From: an uncultured Flavobacteriales bacterium
Lineage (GTDB): Bacteria > Bacteroidota > Bacteroidia > Flavobacteriales_D > Crocinitomicaceae
DNA: 44,302 nt
Direction: 5' to 3'
Assembly: GCA_937876195.1 (NCBI GenBank)
Contig: CALEIK010000039.1
Coordinates: forward strand, 1 to 44,302
In this document: positions 1 to 7,511 of the stretch, piece after piece
Numbering within the stretch: position 1 is the stretch's first letter
How the letters are laid out: the number at the start of each line of letters is the position of its first letter
Made by a program: the position numbers and the translations under genes
Notes under the pieces: model-generated
The model's input: the letters and a program-made list of their open reading frames with translations, nothing else
Told to the model about the DNA's origin: nothing
Database searches by the model: none

Positions 1-53
1 ATCGCGCCTGCTTTGGGAGCAGGAGGTCGCAGGTTCGAATCCTGCCACCCCGA
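1..53 (+). tRNA. tRNA-Pro (anticodon TGG), 5' truncated by window edge
   Basis: The 3' part of a tRNA is visible. The anticodon stem CCTGC/GCAGG encloses the loop TTTGGGA, giving anticodon TGG (proline). A T-arm with GGTTCGAATCC follows, then the acceptor 3' strand CACCCCG with discriminator A at 53. The 5' acceptor and D-arm lie outside the window. CCA is not encoded. A hairpin terminator follows directly. Confidence 0.9.
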
Positions 54-54
54 C

Positions 55-82
55 AAGGGATGAGAAATCATCCCTTTTTTTT
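55..82 (+). terminator. Intrinsic terminator after tRNA-Pro
   Basis: A perfect 9-bp stem AAGGGATGA/TCATCCCTT with a GAAA tetraloop runs straight into a T-tract. It starts two bases after the tRNA discriminator base. Confidence 0.85.
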
Positions 83-98
83 ATTACACTAGGTGTAT

Positions 99-172
99 GG
101 GCTCGTAGCTCAGCTGGATAGAGCACCTCCCTTCTAAGGAGGCGGTCTCAGGTTCGAATCCTGACGGGCTCA
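99..172 (+). tRNA. tRNA-Arg (anticodon TCT)
   Basis: A complete cloverleaf is present. Acceptor GGGCTCG pairs with CGGGCTC (two G-U pairs). The D-arm is GCTC..GAGC, and the anticodon stem CCTCC/GGAGG holds loop CTTCTAA (anticodon TCT, arginine). The variable region is short, the T-arm is TCAGG/CCTGA with TTCGAAT, and the discriminator is A at 172. CCA is not encoded. The last 16 bases of this gene plus the following base recur at 325-341. Confidence 0.95.
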
Positions 173-180
173 CTAAGAAC

Positions 181-212
181 AAAAAGCTTGGAATTTATTC
201 CGAGCTTTTTTT
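181..212 (+). terminator. Intrinsic terminator after tRNA-Arg
   Basis: The stem AAAAAGCT/AGCTTTTT extends through a T-G wobble and GGAA/TTCC around a TTTA loop, and ends in a T-tract. It lies 8 bp after the tRNA. Confidence 0.8.
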
Positions 213-324
213 ATTTCAACAAGGAGTGAAGTTTTACTTCATTGAACTTGGTGGAATAAAAAAAGTGCCTTTGTAAAAGGCAAGCTTTTTGCTCGGAATT
301 AGGAACACTAAAAGATCATGAATC

Positions 325-341
325 AATCCTGACGGGCTCAC
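325..341 (+). repeat. 17-bp direct repeat of the tRNA-Arg 3' end (att-like or duplicated tRNA remnant)
   Basis: The sequence aatcctgacgggctcac is identical to 157-173, that is, the 3' side of the T-arm, the acceptor 3' strand and the discriminator of tRNA-Arg plus one base. No intact tRNA precedes this copy. The same 3' piece of tRNA genes is typically duplicated by site-specific integrases, so this may be an att-site footprint. A decayed tandem tRNA copy is the main alternative. Confidence 0.7.
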
Positions 342-377
342 AAGAAAAGCTTCCTGAAAAGGGAGCTTTTCTTGTTT
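341..377 (+). terminator. Hairpin terminator downstream of the tRNA-Arg fragment
   Basis: A 14-bp stem CAAGAAAAGCTTCC/GGGAGCTTTTCTTG (one T-G wobble) encloses a 6-nt loop and is followed by TTTA. It has the same position relative to the fragment as the real terminator has to tRNA-Arg, so the copied unit probably once included tRNA plus terminator. Confidence 0.6.
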
Positions 378-447
378 AAAGCCGTGGATAAATTCTCACT
401 AAATTAATTCTAACCCGCAGTTGTTACTTTCATGCAATATAGAATTC

Positions 448-455
448 TATATTTG
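448..455 (+). promoter_or_regulatory. Bacteroidota-type -7 box (TATATTTG)
   Basis: This is an exact match to the TAnnTTTG -7 element used by the primary sigma factor of Bacteroidota. A TTG (421-423) lies 24 nt upstream, slightly farther than usual for a -33 element. The start codon of the next gene is 20 nt downstream of the box. Confidence 0.5.
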
Positions 456-475
456 TAGTACTAAAATTTACAACC

Positions 476-997
476 ATGGAAATTGTTCTTCAACTCGCTT
501 TAATTATTGTTCCTGCTGGAGCTGTCATGCTTACTGCCATTTACTTTATGCGCAATGCAACGCAAAACGAAGTGCGCTCCATGCAAATTGAATTGAAAAA
601 AGAGCGTCAAGCGTTTTTTCTACCGAACCGTGTAGATGCTTATCAACGTGCTATATTATTAATGGAACGAATCCATCCAAATAGTTTGGTGATGCGCTTG
701 AACAATCCAGGACTTCCAGCCGCCGCTTTTCAAGTAAAGTTGTTGGAATCCATTCGTGAAGAATACGAACATAACATTGCACAGCAAATGTTCATCTCTC
801 CAGGTGCATGGGACATGGTGAAAAAATCAAAGGAAGAAACGATAAAAGTCATCAATCTCGCTGGACGACAAATGGAAGCCACTTCAATGGCGCTGGATTT
901 GGCCGGTAAAATCTTTGAAATCTCTGCTGAAATAGGACAACTCCCTAGTGAAATCACAGTAGAAGTCCTTAAGAAGGAAATACAATCCCTATTTTAA
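476..997 (+). CDS. Conserved hypothetical protein with N-terminal membrane anchor
   Basis: This is a 173-residue protein. Residues 4-25 form one hydrophobic helix (LQLALIIVPAGAVMLTAIYF) followed by a basic/charged segment, so the rest should be cytoplasmic. The remainder is predicted alpha-helical and rich in Glu/Lys, without recognisable catalytic motifs. It resembles a small protein family that recurs in Bacteroidota genomes with no assigned function (a remembered family, DUF7935-like; not checked). The ATG is well placed behind a -7 box. Its last 9 bases overlap the end of the convergent S4-domain gene. Confidence 0.8.
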   Translation: MEIVLQLALIIVPAGAVMLTAIYFMRNATQNEVRSMQIELKKERQAFFLPNRVDAYQRAILLMERIHPNSLVMRLNNPGLPAAAFQVKLLESIREEYEHNIAQQMFISPGAWDMVKKSKEETIKVINLAGRQMEATSMALDLAGKIFEISAEIGQLPSEITVEVLKKEIQSLF

Positions 998-1198
998 GGT
1001 TATTGTAATTTCATCCACTTGAATTACATCGCCTGGTACTAACTTGGCACGTTTACGGGTTTCAAGCTCGCCATTTCTGAGTACTGCTTGATCATCGACA
1101 ATCATTTTGGCATGTCCACCAGTTTGCGCAATCCCCAATACTTTGAGGAGTTGGATTAACTCAATATATTCCCCCTCAATCGTGAAGTCCTGTTCCAT
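989..1198 (-). CDS. S4-domain RNA-binding protein (YbcJ-like)
   Basis: This 69-residue protein is essentially a single S4 fold. It has an acidic start, the helix LIQLLKVLGIAQTGGHAKMI and a strand-turn with DDQAVLRNGELETRKRAKL, ending in GDVIQVDEITI. This matches the length and layout of the YbcJ family, which binds structured RNA and is linked to ribosome or tRNA biology. Its start overlaps the last 23 bases of meaB on the same strand, so the two are probably translated from one transcript. The substrate is unknown. Confidence 0.85.
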   Translation of the reverse strand: MEQDFTIEGEYIELIQLLKVLGIAQTGGHAKMIVDDQAVLRNGELETRKRAKLVPGDVIQVDEITITLK

Positions 1199-2273
1199 CC
1201 TTATATATTTTATACATTTTTTCCGCCGCTTGAAAAGATGTTAACTCACCTTTAACGACCTGCTCTTCAATATTGGCTAAGGACTGAACCATCGCTGAAT
1301 TACCGAAAAAATCATTCAGAATCAATTCTTTCAGTGTTTCTCTTAACCACTTTTTATCCTGTTGCTTTCTATTTGCTTCAAATGAACCGTTCGATTTTAC
1401 TTTCGATGCAAAATCATTGATCACCTTCAATACTTTATCAATGTTCGTGTTTTCATACGCACTGCAAGTAAATACTTCAGGCACCCACCCGTTGGAGTTC
1501 GGTGGAAATAAGTGCATTGCGTTGCGGTACTCAGATGCAGCTAAATTCGACTTTCGCACATTATCGCCATCGGTTTTTGTGATGACGAGTGCGTCGGCCA
1601 TTTCCATAATCCCCTTCTTTATGCCCTGCAATTCATCTCCTGCTCCTGACAACATCAACAATAAGAAGAAATCAACCATGGATTTCACGACCGTTTCCGA
1701 TTGCCCTACTCCTACTGTTTCTATAAGAATAACGTCATATCCAGCGGCTTCACATAAAATAATGCTTTCTCTTGTTTTTCTAGCGACACCTCCTAGTGTC
1801 TCACCTGCGGGTGAAGGTCGAATAAAAACTTCCTGCATATTGGAAAGCTCGTTCATTCTCGTTTTATCCCCCAAAATACTTCCACCAGAAACCGAACTTG
1901 ACGGATCGATAGCCAGAACCGCAACTTTTTTACCTTCTGCGACTAGTACTTTACCAAAAGCCTCTATAAAAGTACTCTTCCCTACGCCTGGCACTCCTGT
2001 TATTCCAACACGAATCGAATTTCCACTTTTTGGCAAACAAAGTTGCAATAACTCACTGGCATCCAAACGGTGTTTGGGATTTGTGCTTTCTATCAGTGTA
2101 ATAGCCGCACTCAAAGCAGCGCGATCCAACGAGGTGATTCCCTCGAATAATTGCTGAGGAACTAAACTTTCACGTCGCTCCTTTTTCCTTTGAATCCAAT
2201 CCTGTTCGTTTTTCTTCTTCATTTCGGCTGTTGCCTTAAATAAATACATTGCTAATATAAGAGATTGATGCAT
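1176..2273 (-). CDS. meaB: MeaB/ArgK family GTPase, methylmalonyl-CoA mutase chaperone
   Basis: This family uses GTP hydrolysis to gate cofactor loading and protect adenosylcobalamin-dependent methylmalonyl-CoA mutase in the cytoplasm. The 365-residue protein carries the P-loop GVPGVGKST (about residues 95-103), the family signature AIDPSSSVSGGSILGDKTRM, the switch ETVGVGQSE and the nucleotide-base motif TKTDGDN. The C-terminal helical dimerisation part is present. The true start may be an internal Met at 2222 (MKKKNEQD), because the first 17 residues look unlike homologues. The mutase genes are not in this window. It is divergent from crtI across a 60-bp gap. Confidence 0.92.
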   Translation of the reverse strand: MHQSLILAMYLFKATAEMKKKNEQDWIQRKKERRESLVPQQLFEGITSLDRAALSAAITLIESTNPKHRLDASELLQLCLPKSGNSIRVGITGVPGVGKSTFIEAFGKVLVAEGKKVAVLAIDPSSSVSGGSILGDKTRMNELSNMQEVFIRPSPAGETLGGVARKTRESIILCEAAGYDVILIETVGVGQSETVVKSMVDFFLLLMLSGAGDELQGIKKGIMEMADALVITKTDGDNVRKSNLAASEYRNAMHLFPPNSNGWVPEVFTCSAYENTNIDKVLKVINDFASKVKSNGSFEANRKQQDKKWLRETLKELILNDFFGNSAMVQSLANIEEQVVKGELTSFQAAEKMYKIYKDGTGLHD

Positions 2274-2321
2274 AAAATGCGTAAAGTTCTGTCCGATCTT
2301 CGTTTAAAACCCAAATCTGAT

Positions 2322-2329
2322 TAAATTTG
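2322..2329 (+). promoter_or_regulatory. -7 box candidate (TAAATTTG) directly in front of crtI
   Basis: This is an exact TAnnTTTG match, but only 4 nt separate it from the crtI ATG. If used, transcription would start at or very near the A of ATG, giving a leaderless mRNA. No clear TTG -33 element is seen at the normal spacing, so a chance match is possible. Confidence 0.35.
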
Positions 2330-2333
2330 AGAC

Positions 2334-3797
2334 ATGAACAAAGTAGGAATCATTGGTGCAGGATTTTCAAGTCTCTATGCTGCCTGTTATCTAGCTAAAA
2401 GGGGGTACAGCGTTGATGTCTACGAAAAAAACGGAATGGCTGGAGGTCGTTCACAAGTATTCAAAGACCAAGGATACACATTTGATATGGGACCTTCGTG
2501 GTATTGGATGCCTGACGTCATTGACCGTTTATTTGCTGAACTCGGTGAAAATCGAGAAGATTATTTTTCACTGCAGCGATTAGACCCAGCCTATAAAATA
2601 TTCTGGAAAGACGATGAACCTACCTCCATTCCAGCTAACAAAAAAGAACTAATTGCTCTTTTTGATTCCTTCGAGCCAAATGGCGGAAAAAAATTAGCGG
2701 CATTTCTGAAAGATGCAGAAACGAAGTACAAAACATCCATGCATTCTTTTATCGAAATTCCAGGGTTAAAAATTGGAGAATTGCTAAAACTTAAAATACT
2801 AACGGAAGCAATGAAGCTCTCCATTTTTAAGTCCGTGGAAAAAGATGTCGCTAGACGTTTTAGCTCCGAAAAAGCAAGAAACATTCTGAACTTTCCAGTA
2901 CTATTTTTAGGCGAAAGAGCACATAAAATTCCCGCACTTTACACATTGATGAACTACGCCGACTTAGAACTCGGAACATGGTATCCAGAAGGAGGTATGG
3001 GCGCACTGGCTAAAGCACTTGAGAGCATTGGGAAAAAACATGGCGTTCGATACCATTATAACTCGGCAGTCGATGAAATATGCATTGAAAACGAAATTGC
3101 CGTGGGACTAAAAGTAAACAACGTTCAACACCCTTTTGATGCAATAATTGCTGGTGCTGACTATCATCACGTCGAACAACAACTGATTAAAAAACCATTT
3201 AGAAGATATGACGAAACCTATTGGGATAGTCGAAAATTAGCACCGAGTGCACTCCTCTTCTATGTTGGTCTGGACAAGCAATTCGAACAGTTCAGTCATC
3301 ATAATTTATTCTTTGACGAGGAACTCAAATTGCACGGTGAAGAAATCTATGAATCGCCTAAATGGCCAACGAAACCACTTTTCTACGTTTGCGCCGCATC
3401 TAAAACCGATGATGACATTGCACCAAAAGGACATGAAAACCTGATGATCCTGATGCCCATTGCACCAAATTTAAATGATGACAAAAAAAATCAGGAGGAT
3501 TATTTCCAACTCATCTTATCACGAATAGAAAAACAGTTTGGAGAGAGCATTGCACCGCACATTGTCTACAAAAAATCATTTAGTGTCAATGATTTTAAAT
3601 CGACCTATAACGCCTACAAGGGAAATGCCTATGGCTTGGCCAATACGTTGAAACAAACAGCACATTTCAAACCTAAAATAAGCTCAAAACTAAAAAACGT
3701 TTATTTTTGTGGTCAACTTACAGTACCTGGCCCTGGAATTCCACCTTCACTAATTTCAGGAAAAATTGCCGCCAGTCAGATTGATTCAAAAAAATGA
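2334..3797 (+). CDS. crtI: Phytoene desaturase (CrtI type)
   Basis: This FAD enzyme desaturates phytoene stepwise to lycopene at the membrane. The 487-residue protein starts with the dinucleotide-binding motif GIIGAGFSSLYAACYLAKRGY and continues with EKNGMAGGRSQVF and FDMGPSWYWMP, all typical of carotenoid desaturases. The C-terminal FAD signature FCGQLTVPGPGIPPSLISGK is intact. The start at 2334 puts the Rossmann motif at residue 5, as in the family. It overlaps crtB by ATGA (3794-3797), indicating translational coupling. A CrtD-like desaturase is the alternative, but adjacency to phytoene synthase favours crtI. Confidence 0.93.
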   Translation: MNKVGIIGAGFSSLYAACYLAKRGYSVDVYEKNGMAGGRSQVFKDQGYTFDMGPSWYWMPDVIDRLFAELGENREDYFSLQRLDPAYKIFWKDDEPTSIPANKKELIALFDSFEPNGGKKLAAFLKDAETKYKTSMHSFIEIPGLKIGELLKLKILTEAMKLSIFKSVEKDVARRFSSEKARNILNFPVLFLGERAHKIPALYTLMNYADLELGTWYPEGGMGALAKALESIGKKHGVRYHYNSAVDEICIENEIAVGLKVNNVQHPFDAIIAGADYHHVEQQLIKKPFRRYDETYWDSRKLAPSALLFYVGLDKQFEQFSHHNLFFDEELKLHGEEIYESPKWPTKPLFYVCAASKTDDDIAPKGHENLMILMPIAPNLNDDKKNQEDYFQLILSRIEKQFGESIAPHIVYKKSFSVNDFKSTYNAYKGNAYGLANTLKQTAHFKPKISSKLKNVYFCGQLTVPGPGIPPSLISGKIAASQIDSKK

Positions 3798-4630
3798 AAA
3801 CCATTTTTGATACATATAGTTATGACGCTTCCAAGCGGGTGACCAAAGCATACAGTACATCTTTTTATGCTGGAGTCAAAAACTTGGATAAAAAAATCAG
3901 AAATGATATACACGCGATTTACGGGTTGGTGCGCTTTGCGGATGAAATAGTTGATACGTTTCACCAATTCGATAAGAAAATTCTCTTGGATGAATTCAAA
4001 AAAGCGACCTATGATGCAATTGAACGCAAAATTTCATTGAATCCAATTCTAAATTCATTTCAGGCAACGGTAAATAAGTACAATATTGACCCTGCGCTCA
4101 TTGAGCAGTTTTTTCACAGCATGGAAATGGATTTATCGCCGATTAGTTATACCAAGGAAAAATACGATGAGTACATTTTGGGATCTGCAGAAGTCGTTGG
4201 TTTGATGTGCTTAAAAGTCTTTGTTTATGGCGATGCCAACGAATACGAAAAACTAAAACCCTACGCTATGAGATTGGGTGCCGCGTTTCAAAAAATCAAT
4301 TTTTTACGCGATTTAAAAGATGACTGTCACGAACTTGGTCGCGTGTATTTCCCAGATATAGACACGAACGCAATGACCGCGGAAGATAAGTCACGAATAG
4401 AACTGGAAATTCAGCAGGATTTTGACGAAGCATACAAAGGAATTTTAATGCTGCCTAAATCCTCCCGTTTCGGAGTTTACATGAGCTATGTTTATTACAC
4501 CTCACTGTTGAAACTAATTAAGAAAAAGAGTTTAAATGATTTGTTGAGTGAACGTTTAAGAATTCCCGACAGCATTAAAAGAGTGCTCTTTGCCAAGTCA
4601 TACGTGCGCCACTCATTGAATCGACTCTAG
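3794..4630 (+). CDS. crtB: Phytoene synthase
   Basis: It condenses two geranylgeranyl diphosphates to 15-cis-phytoene, the first committed carotenoid step. The 278-residue protein has both Asp-rich metal/diphosphate-binding motifs of the squalene/phytoene synthase family: DEIVD (residues 50-54) and the second region NFLRDLKDDCHELGRVYFP (about 168-186). It also has the conserved N-terminal SKRVTKAYSTSFY. It overlaps crtI by 4 bp. A 67-bp gap separates it from crtZ. The GGPP synthase gene is not in the window and must lie elsewhere. Confidence 0.94.
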   Translation: MKTIFDTYSYDASKRVTKAYSTSFYAGVKNLDKKIRNDIHAIYGLVRFADEIVDTFHQFDKKILLDEFKKATYDAIERKISLNPILNSFQATVNKYNIDPALIEQFFHSMEMDLSPISYTKEKYDEYILGSAEVVGLMCLKVFVYGDANEYEKLKPYAMRLGAAFQKINFLRDLKDDCHELGRVYFPDIDTNAMTAEDKSRIELEIQQDFDEAYKGILMLPKSSRFGVYMSYVYYTSLLKLIKKKSLNDLLSERLRIPDSIKRVLFAKSYVRHSLNRL

Positions 4631-4697
4631 TAAATAGTATAAAATTGAGAGCGTCGGACACCGTCAATTCATTCGTAAATTCATACCTTCGTAAGAG

Positions 4698-5135
4698 ATG
4701 TTATTTTTCATAGGATTCATAGGAGGATTTGTTGCAATGGAATTTGTTGCATGGTTAGCACATAAATACCTGATGCATGGTGTGTTATGGAATATACACC
4801 GTGATCATCATCAACCTACAGGTCACAAGTTCCAGCGCAATGATTTGTTCTTTTTAATTTTTGCAATTCCTTCTTGGTTGTGCATTATGCTTGGTTTTAT
4901 CTATTGGGTTCCATTGTCAATTGGACTAGGTTTTGGTTTCACATTGTACGGACTAATTTATTTTCTTTTTCACGAAGTGGTCGTTCACAGACGCTATAAC
5001 TGGTTGGACAATTTAAACGGTAAATACATCGATGCGCTGAAAGCAGCGCACAGGGGACATCACGAAAAAATAGAAAAGGAAGACGGAGTTAGTTTTGGAC
5101 TGTTGCTATTTCCAAAGAAATTTTGGCGCAAATGA
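4698..5135 (+). CDS. crtZ: Beta-carotene 3-hydroxylase (CrtZ type)
   Basis: This di-iron membrane hydroxylase converts beta-carotene to zeaxanthin via cryptoxanthin. The 145-residue protein shows the histidine clusters of the fatty-acid-hydroxylase superfamily: HKYLMH (22-27), HRDHH (34-38), a middle HEVVVH, and HRGHH near the C-terminus. Hydrophobic helices surround them (residues 2-20, 50-90). It is slightly shorter than most CrtZ (about 160-170). It is coupled to the cyclase gene through an ATGA overlap at 5132-5135. Confidence 0.92.
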   Translation: MLFFIGFIGGFVAMEFVAWLAHKYLMHGVLWNIHRDHHQPTGHKFQRNDLFFLIFAIPSWLCIMLGFIYWVPLSIGLGFGFTLYGLIYFLFHEVVVHRRYNWLDNLNGKYIDALKAAHRGHHEKIEKEDGVSFGLLLFPKKFWRK

Positions 5136-5812
5136 AATGGTTGTATCTCCTTCTTGACGCTATAACCTTGTTGTGTCCACTTGTTCTTAGCTTCGAAAGT
5201 AAAGTTCAGTATCGAAAATCTTGGAAAAACTCACTTCTCGCAGCGTTAATCATTTCAGTTCCTTTTATTATTTGGGATATTTATTTCACGCAGCAAGGAT
5301 TTTGGGGATTCAATCCAAAATACATTTCAGGGATTTACCTCGGCGGACTTCCGATTGAAGAACTGTTGTTCTTTATTATTGTACCCTTTGCTTGCACATT
5401 TATTTATGAGTGTTGCCGTTATTTTTTTCGATCCTATCAGTTTACCATTTTCAACAGGGTTTTCAACTTTTTAATCCCCATGTACGCATTATTACTAGTA
5501 TTCATTGGTGACATTGGATACTACACGCTCTCCTCCATTGTTGCTTCTGCATTAGTCCTCTTTTGGCTGTTGCAATCTCCCAACTATCGTTTTGTTGGCA
5601 TTTCTTTCTGCATTTCGCTCCTCCCCTTTTTTATTATGAATGGCATTTTAACTGGTGCTGTGACCGAAGAACCCATTGTTTGGTACAGTGAAGCCCAGAA
5701 AGTCCCCTACCGTATTTTCACCATTCCCATGGAAGACATTCTCTATAACTTTGCCTTATTGGTTTCCAATCTATTGCTCTTTGAGAAATTAAACCTTCGT
5801 TTCGGCCGATGA
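5132..5812 (+). CDS. Lycopene beta-cyclase, fused CrtYc/CrtYd membrane type
   Basis: It is predicted to cyclise lycopene to beta-carotene. The 226-residue, very hydrophobic protein has about six to seven membrane helices and two copies of the lycopene-cyclase-domain signature: GGLPIEELLFFIIVPFAC in the first half and PMEDILYNFALL in the second. Each half corresponds to one subunit of the heterodimeric CrtYc/CrtYd cyclases of actinobacteria, fused here in one chain as in archaea and many Bacteroidota. A TTG three codons upstream (5123) is possible, but the ATG at 5132 overlaps the crtZ stop as ATGA and is preferred. Confidence 0.88.
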   Translation: MKWLYLLLDAITLLCPLVLSFESKVQYRKSWKNSLLAALIISVPFIIWDIYFTQQGFWGFNPKYISGIYLGGLPIEELLFFIIVPFACTFIYECCRYFFRSYQFTIFNRVFNFLIPMYALLLVFIGDIGYYTLSSIVASALVLFWLLQSPNYRFVGISFCISLLPFFIMNGILTGAVTEEPIVWYSEAQKVPYRIFTIPMEDILYNFALLVSNLLLFEKLNLRFGR

Positions 5813-6306
5813 AGAGAATTGGTTTAATGTCAGACACACATGGGTATATAGACCCAAAAATATATGAGTACTTTCGTGAAGTAGACGAAATTTGGCATGC
5901 TGGTGATATAGGCACAATCGATGTCGTTGATGAATTGAGTAAATTCAAACCGTTTAGAGGAGTTTTTGGAAATATCGATGGTACAGAAATCCGCAGTGAA
6001 TTGAAAGAGTTTGAACGATTCATGTGTGAAGATGTGGAAGTATTGATCACCCACATTGGAGGAAAACCTGGGAAATATTATCCCAAAGCCAAAGAAAAAC
6101 TTGAGGAGAAGGCGCCAAAACTATTTATTTGTGGACATTCGCATATTTTATTCGTAAAAATGGACCCTCTTTTTAATATGCTCTGTATGAATCCAGGAGC
6201 TTGTGGATTCAAGGGATTTCATGCAGTAAAAACCCTGCTGAGATTTTCAATAACTGGTGAAAAAATACACGATCTTGAAGTGATTGAAATAGGAAAACGA
6301 ATCTGA
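5809..6306 (+). CDS. YfcE/MJ0936-type metallophosphoesterase
   Basis: This 165-residue protein carries the whole calcineurin-like metal centre: SDTHG (8-12), HAGDI (31-35), GNID (55-58), a lone TH (about 80) and CGHSH (about 108-112). Family members are small dimeric phosphodiesterases, often Mn-dependent; the physiological substrate is usually unknown. It overlaps the lycopene cyclase gene by ATGA, so it is the last gene of the carotenoid operon by position. No biochemical link to carotenoids is apparent, and it could simply be a co-transcribed housekeeping enzyme. Confidence 0.9.
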   Translation: MKRIGLMSDTHGYIDPKIYEYFREVDEIWHAGDIGTIDVVDELSKFKPFRGVFGNIDGTEIRSELKEFERFMCEDVEVLITHIGGKPGKYYPKAKEKLEEKAPKLFICGHSHILFVKMDPLFNMLCMNPGACGFKGFHAVKTLLRFSITGEKIHDLEVIEIGKRI

Positions 6307-6344
6307 GATAAAATTTTTACAAAAAAACTACGTTAAAGAGCAAC

Positions 6345-7382
6345 ATGAAAACATTACTTCTTGCATTTATTTCAGCATTTACTTTGACACTGTCCTATGG
6401 TCAAACAGGAGGTGTTACATCATTTCAGTTATTGGACTTAACCTTTAACGCTAGATCTGCAGGGTTAGGAGGAGATTTTATCTCAGTCAAAGACAAAGAT
6501 GTCAACATGGGAGTTGCCAACGCATCATTACTCAATGGTGACATGAACAAAACCATCAGTTTTAGCACTGCGCTGCTAGCAGGAGGTATTAATTATGGAA
6601 CTTTAGCCTATGGATACAATATAAAGGACATTGCTACAATGTCATCTTATATTAAGTACGTCACTTACGGTTCCATCCAGCGTACAGCAATTAATGGTGA
6701 ACCTGAAGGGACTTTTAGTCCTTTTGAAATGATTGCTGGAAGCTCTATTGGTCGCGAATTAAACCCAAGACTCTCGATAGGTGCCAATCTAAATATTATG
6801 TACTCTCAGTTGGAAACCTATTATTCTTTAGGAGCTTCTGTCGATTTCTCAGGAACGTTCTACAATAAGGAGAAAGAATTTCTTGTCACTATCCTTGCCA
6901 AAAACATAGGATATCAGTTTAAAACCTATACATCGGCAGAAAGAGCTCCACTCCCTGTTGAAGTACAGATGGCAACTTCTTATAAACTTCCACATGCGCC
7001 TTTTAGAATTTCTTTATTGGCGCATCACTTAAATAAATGGGACATTACATACAATGATCCAAATGATGAACCATCAATAGACCCGCTTACTGGTGAATTT
7101 ATTCCAGTTGAGAGTGCGGGATTTATGGAAAAGCTTGGGAGACACTTTACATATCAGCTAGAAGTATTAATTGGTAAGCACTTCGATATCCGTGCAGGAT
7201 TCGATTATCACCGAAGACGCGAAATGGCTTTAGCCGAACGTCCAGGAATATCAGGATTCTCATTTGGTGCTGGTGCCAAATTTAAAAAATTCAGTCTCGA
7301 CTATGGGTTTGTGGTCTATTCTAGGGCTGGTTACACCAATATGATTACACTTTCTACAAATTTATCTGCGTGGAAAAAATAG
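6345..7382 (+). CDS. porQ: Type IX secretion system outer-membrane protein PorQ
   Basis: PorQ is part of the T9SS attachment complex that handles A-LPS linkage of cargo proteins at the cell surface. The 345-residue precursor has a signal peptide (residues 1-19, ending SYGQ), then TGGVTSFQLLDLTFNARSAGLGG, which is characteristic of the PorV/PorQ family. A series of amphipathic beta-strands follows and the chain ends in STNLSAWKK. The start is supported by the signal peptide. It is separated from the metallophosphoesterase by 38 bp. The T9SS regulator gene porX lies about 27 kb away in the same window. Confidence 0.9.
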   Translation: MKTLLLAFISAFTLTLSYGQTGGVTSFQLLDLTFNARSAGLGGDFISVKDKDVNMGVANASLLNGDMNKTISFSTALLAGGINYGTLAYGYNIKDIATMSSYIKYVTYGSIQRTAINGEPEGTFSPFEMIAGSSIGRELNPRLSIGANLNIMYSQLETYYSLGASVDFSGTFYNKEKEFLVTILAKNIGYQFKTYTSAERAPLPVEVQMATSYKLPHAPFRISLLAHHLNKWDITYNDPNDEPSIDPLTGEFIPVESAGFMEKLGRHFTYQLEVLIGKHFDIRAGFDYHRRREMALAERPGISGFSFGAGAKFKKFSLDYGFVVYSRAGYTNMITLSTNLSAWKK

Positions 7383-7452
7383 CACAAAATCGGTAAACTA
7401 AAGGGTTTTTGAACAATTTACATTATTAACAATTAAAATGTGAATTACTTTT

Positions 7453-7485
7453 TTGAAACTTTTTCGGAAAAGTTCAGTATACTTG
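7453..7485 (+). promoter_or_regulatory. Promoter candidate for the outer-membrane protein gene
   Basis: TTG (7453-7455, within TTTTG) and the -7-like box TATACTTG (7478-7485, one mismatch to TAnnTTTG) are 22 nt apart. The start codon is 26 nt downstream. The geometry fits the Bacteroidota primary promoter. Confidence 0.5.
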
Positions 7486-7511
7486 CATAAACCAAAAAAT
7501 TATTTGTTTTT

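Larger units (their letters stand above)
173..475. other. Gene-free stretch with hairpins and a tRNA-Arg 3' fragment
   Basis: No coding gene is seen here. Besides the terminator at 181-212 it holds a palindrome TGAAGTTTTACTTCA (227-241) and a perfect 7-bp hairpin TGCCTTT/AAAGGCA (266-282). At 281-299 there is a stretch carrying AAGCTTTTT and CTCGGAATT, which resembles the inverted and shuffled tRNA-Arg terminator. The tRNA-Arg 3' fragment copy is at 325-341 with its own hairpin at 341-374. A promoter-like box for the next gene lies at 448-455. Confidence 0.6.

Noticed and set aside
1417..2157. Long open frame (246 codons) on the plus strand
   Set aside because: It lies entirely antisense to meaB, whose motifs are complete; its translation is Ser/Pro-rich without any recognisable domain.
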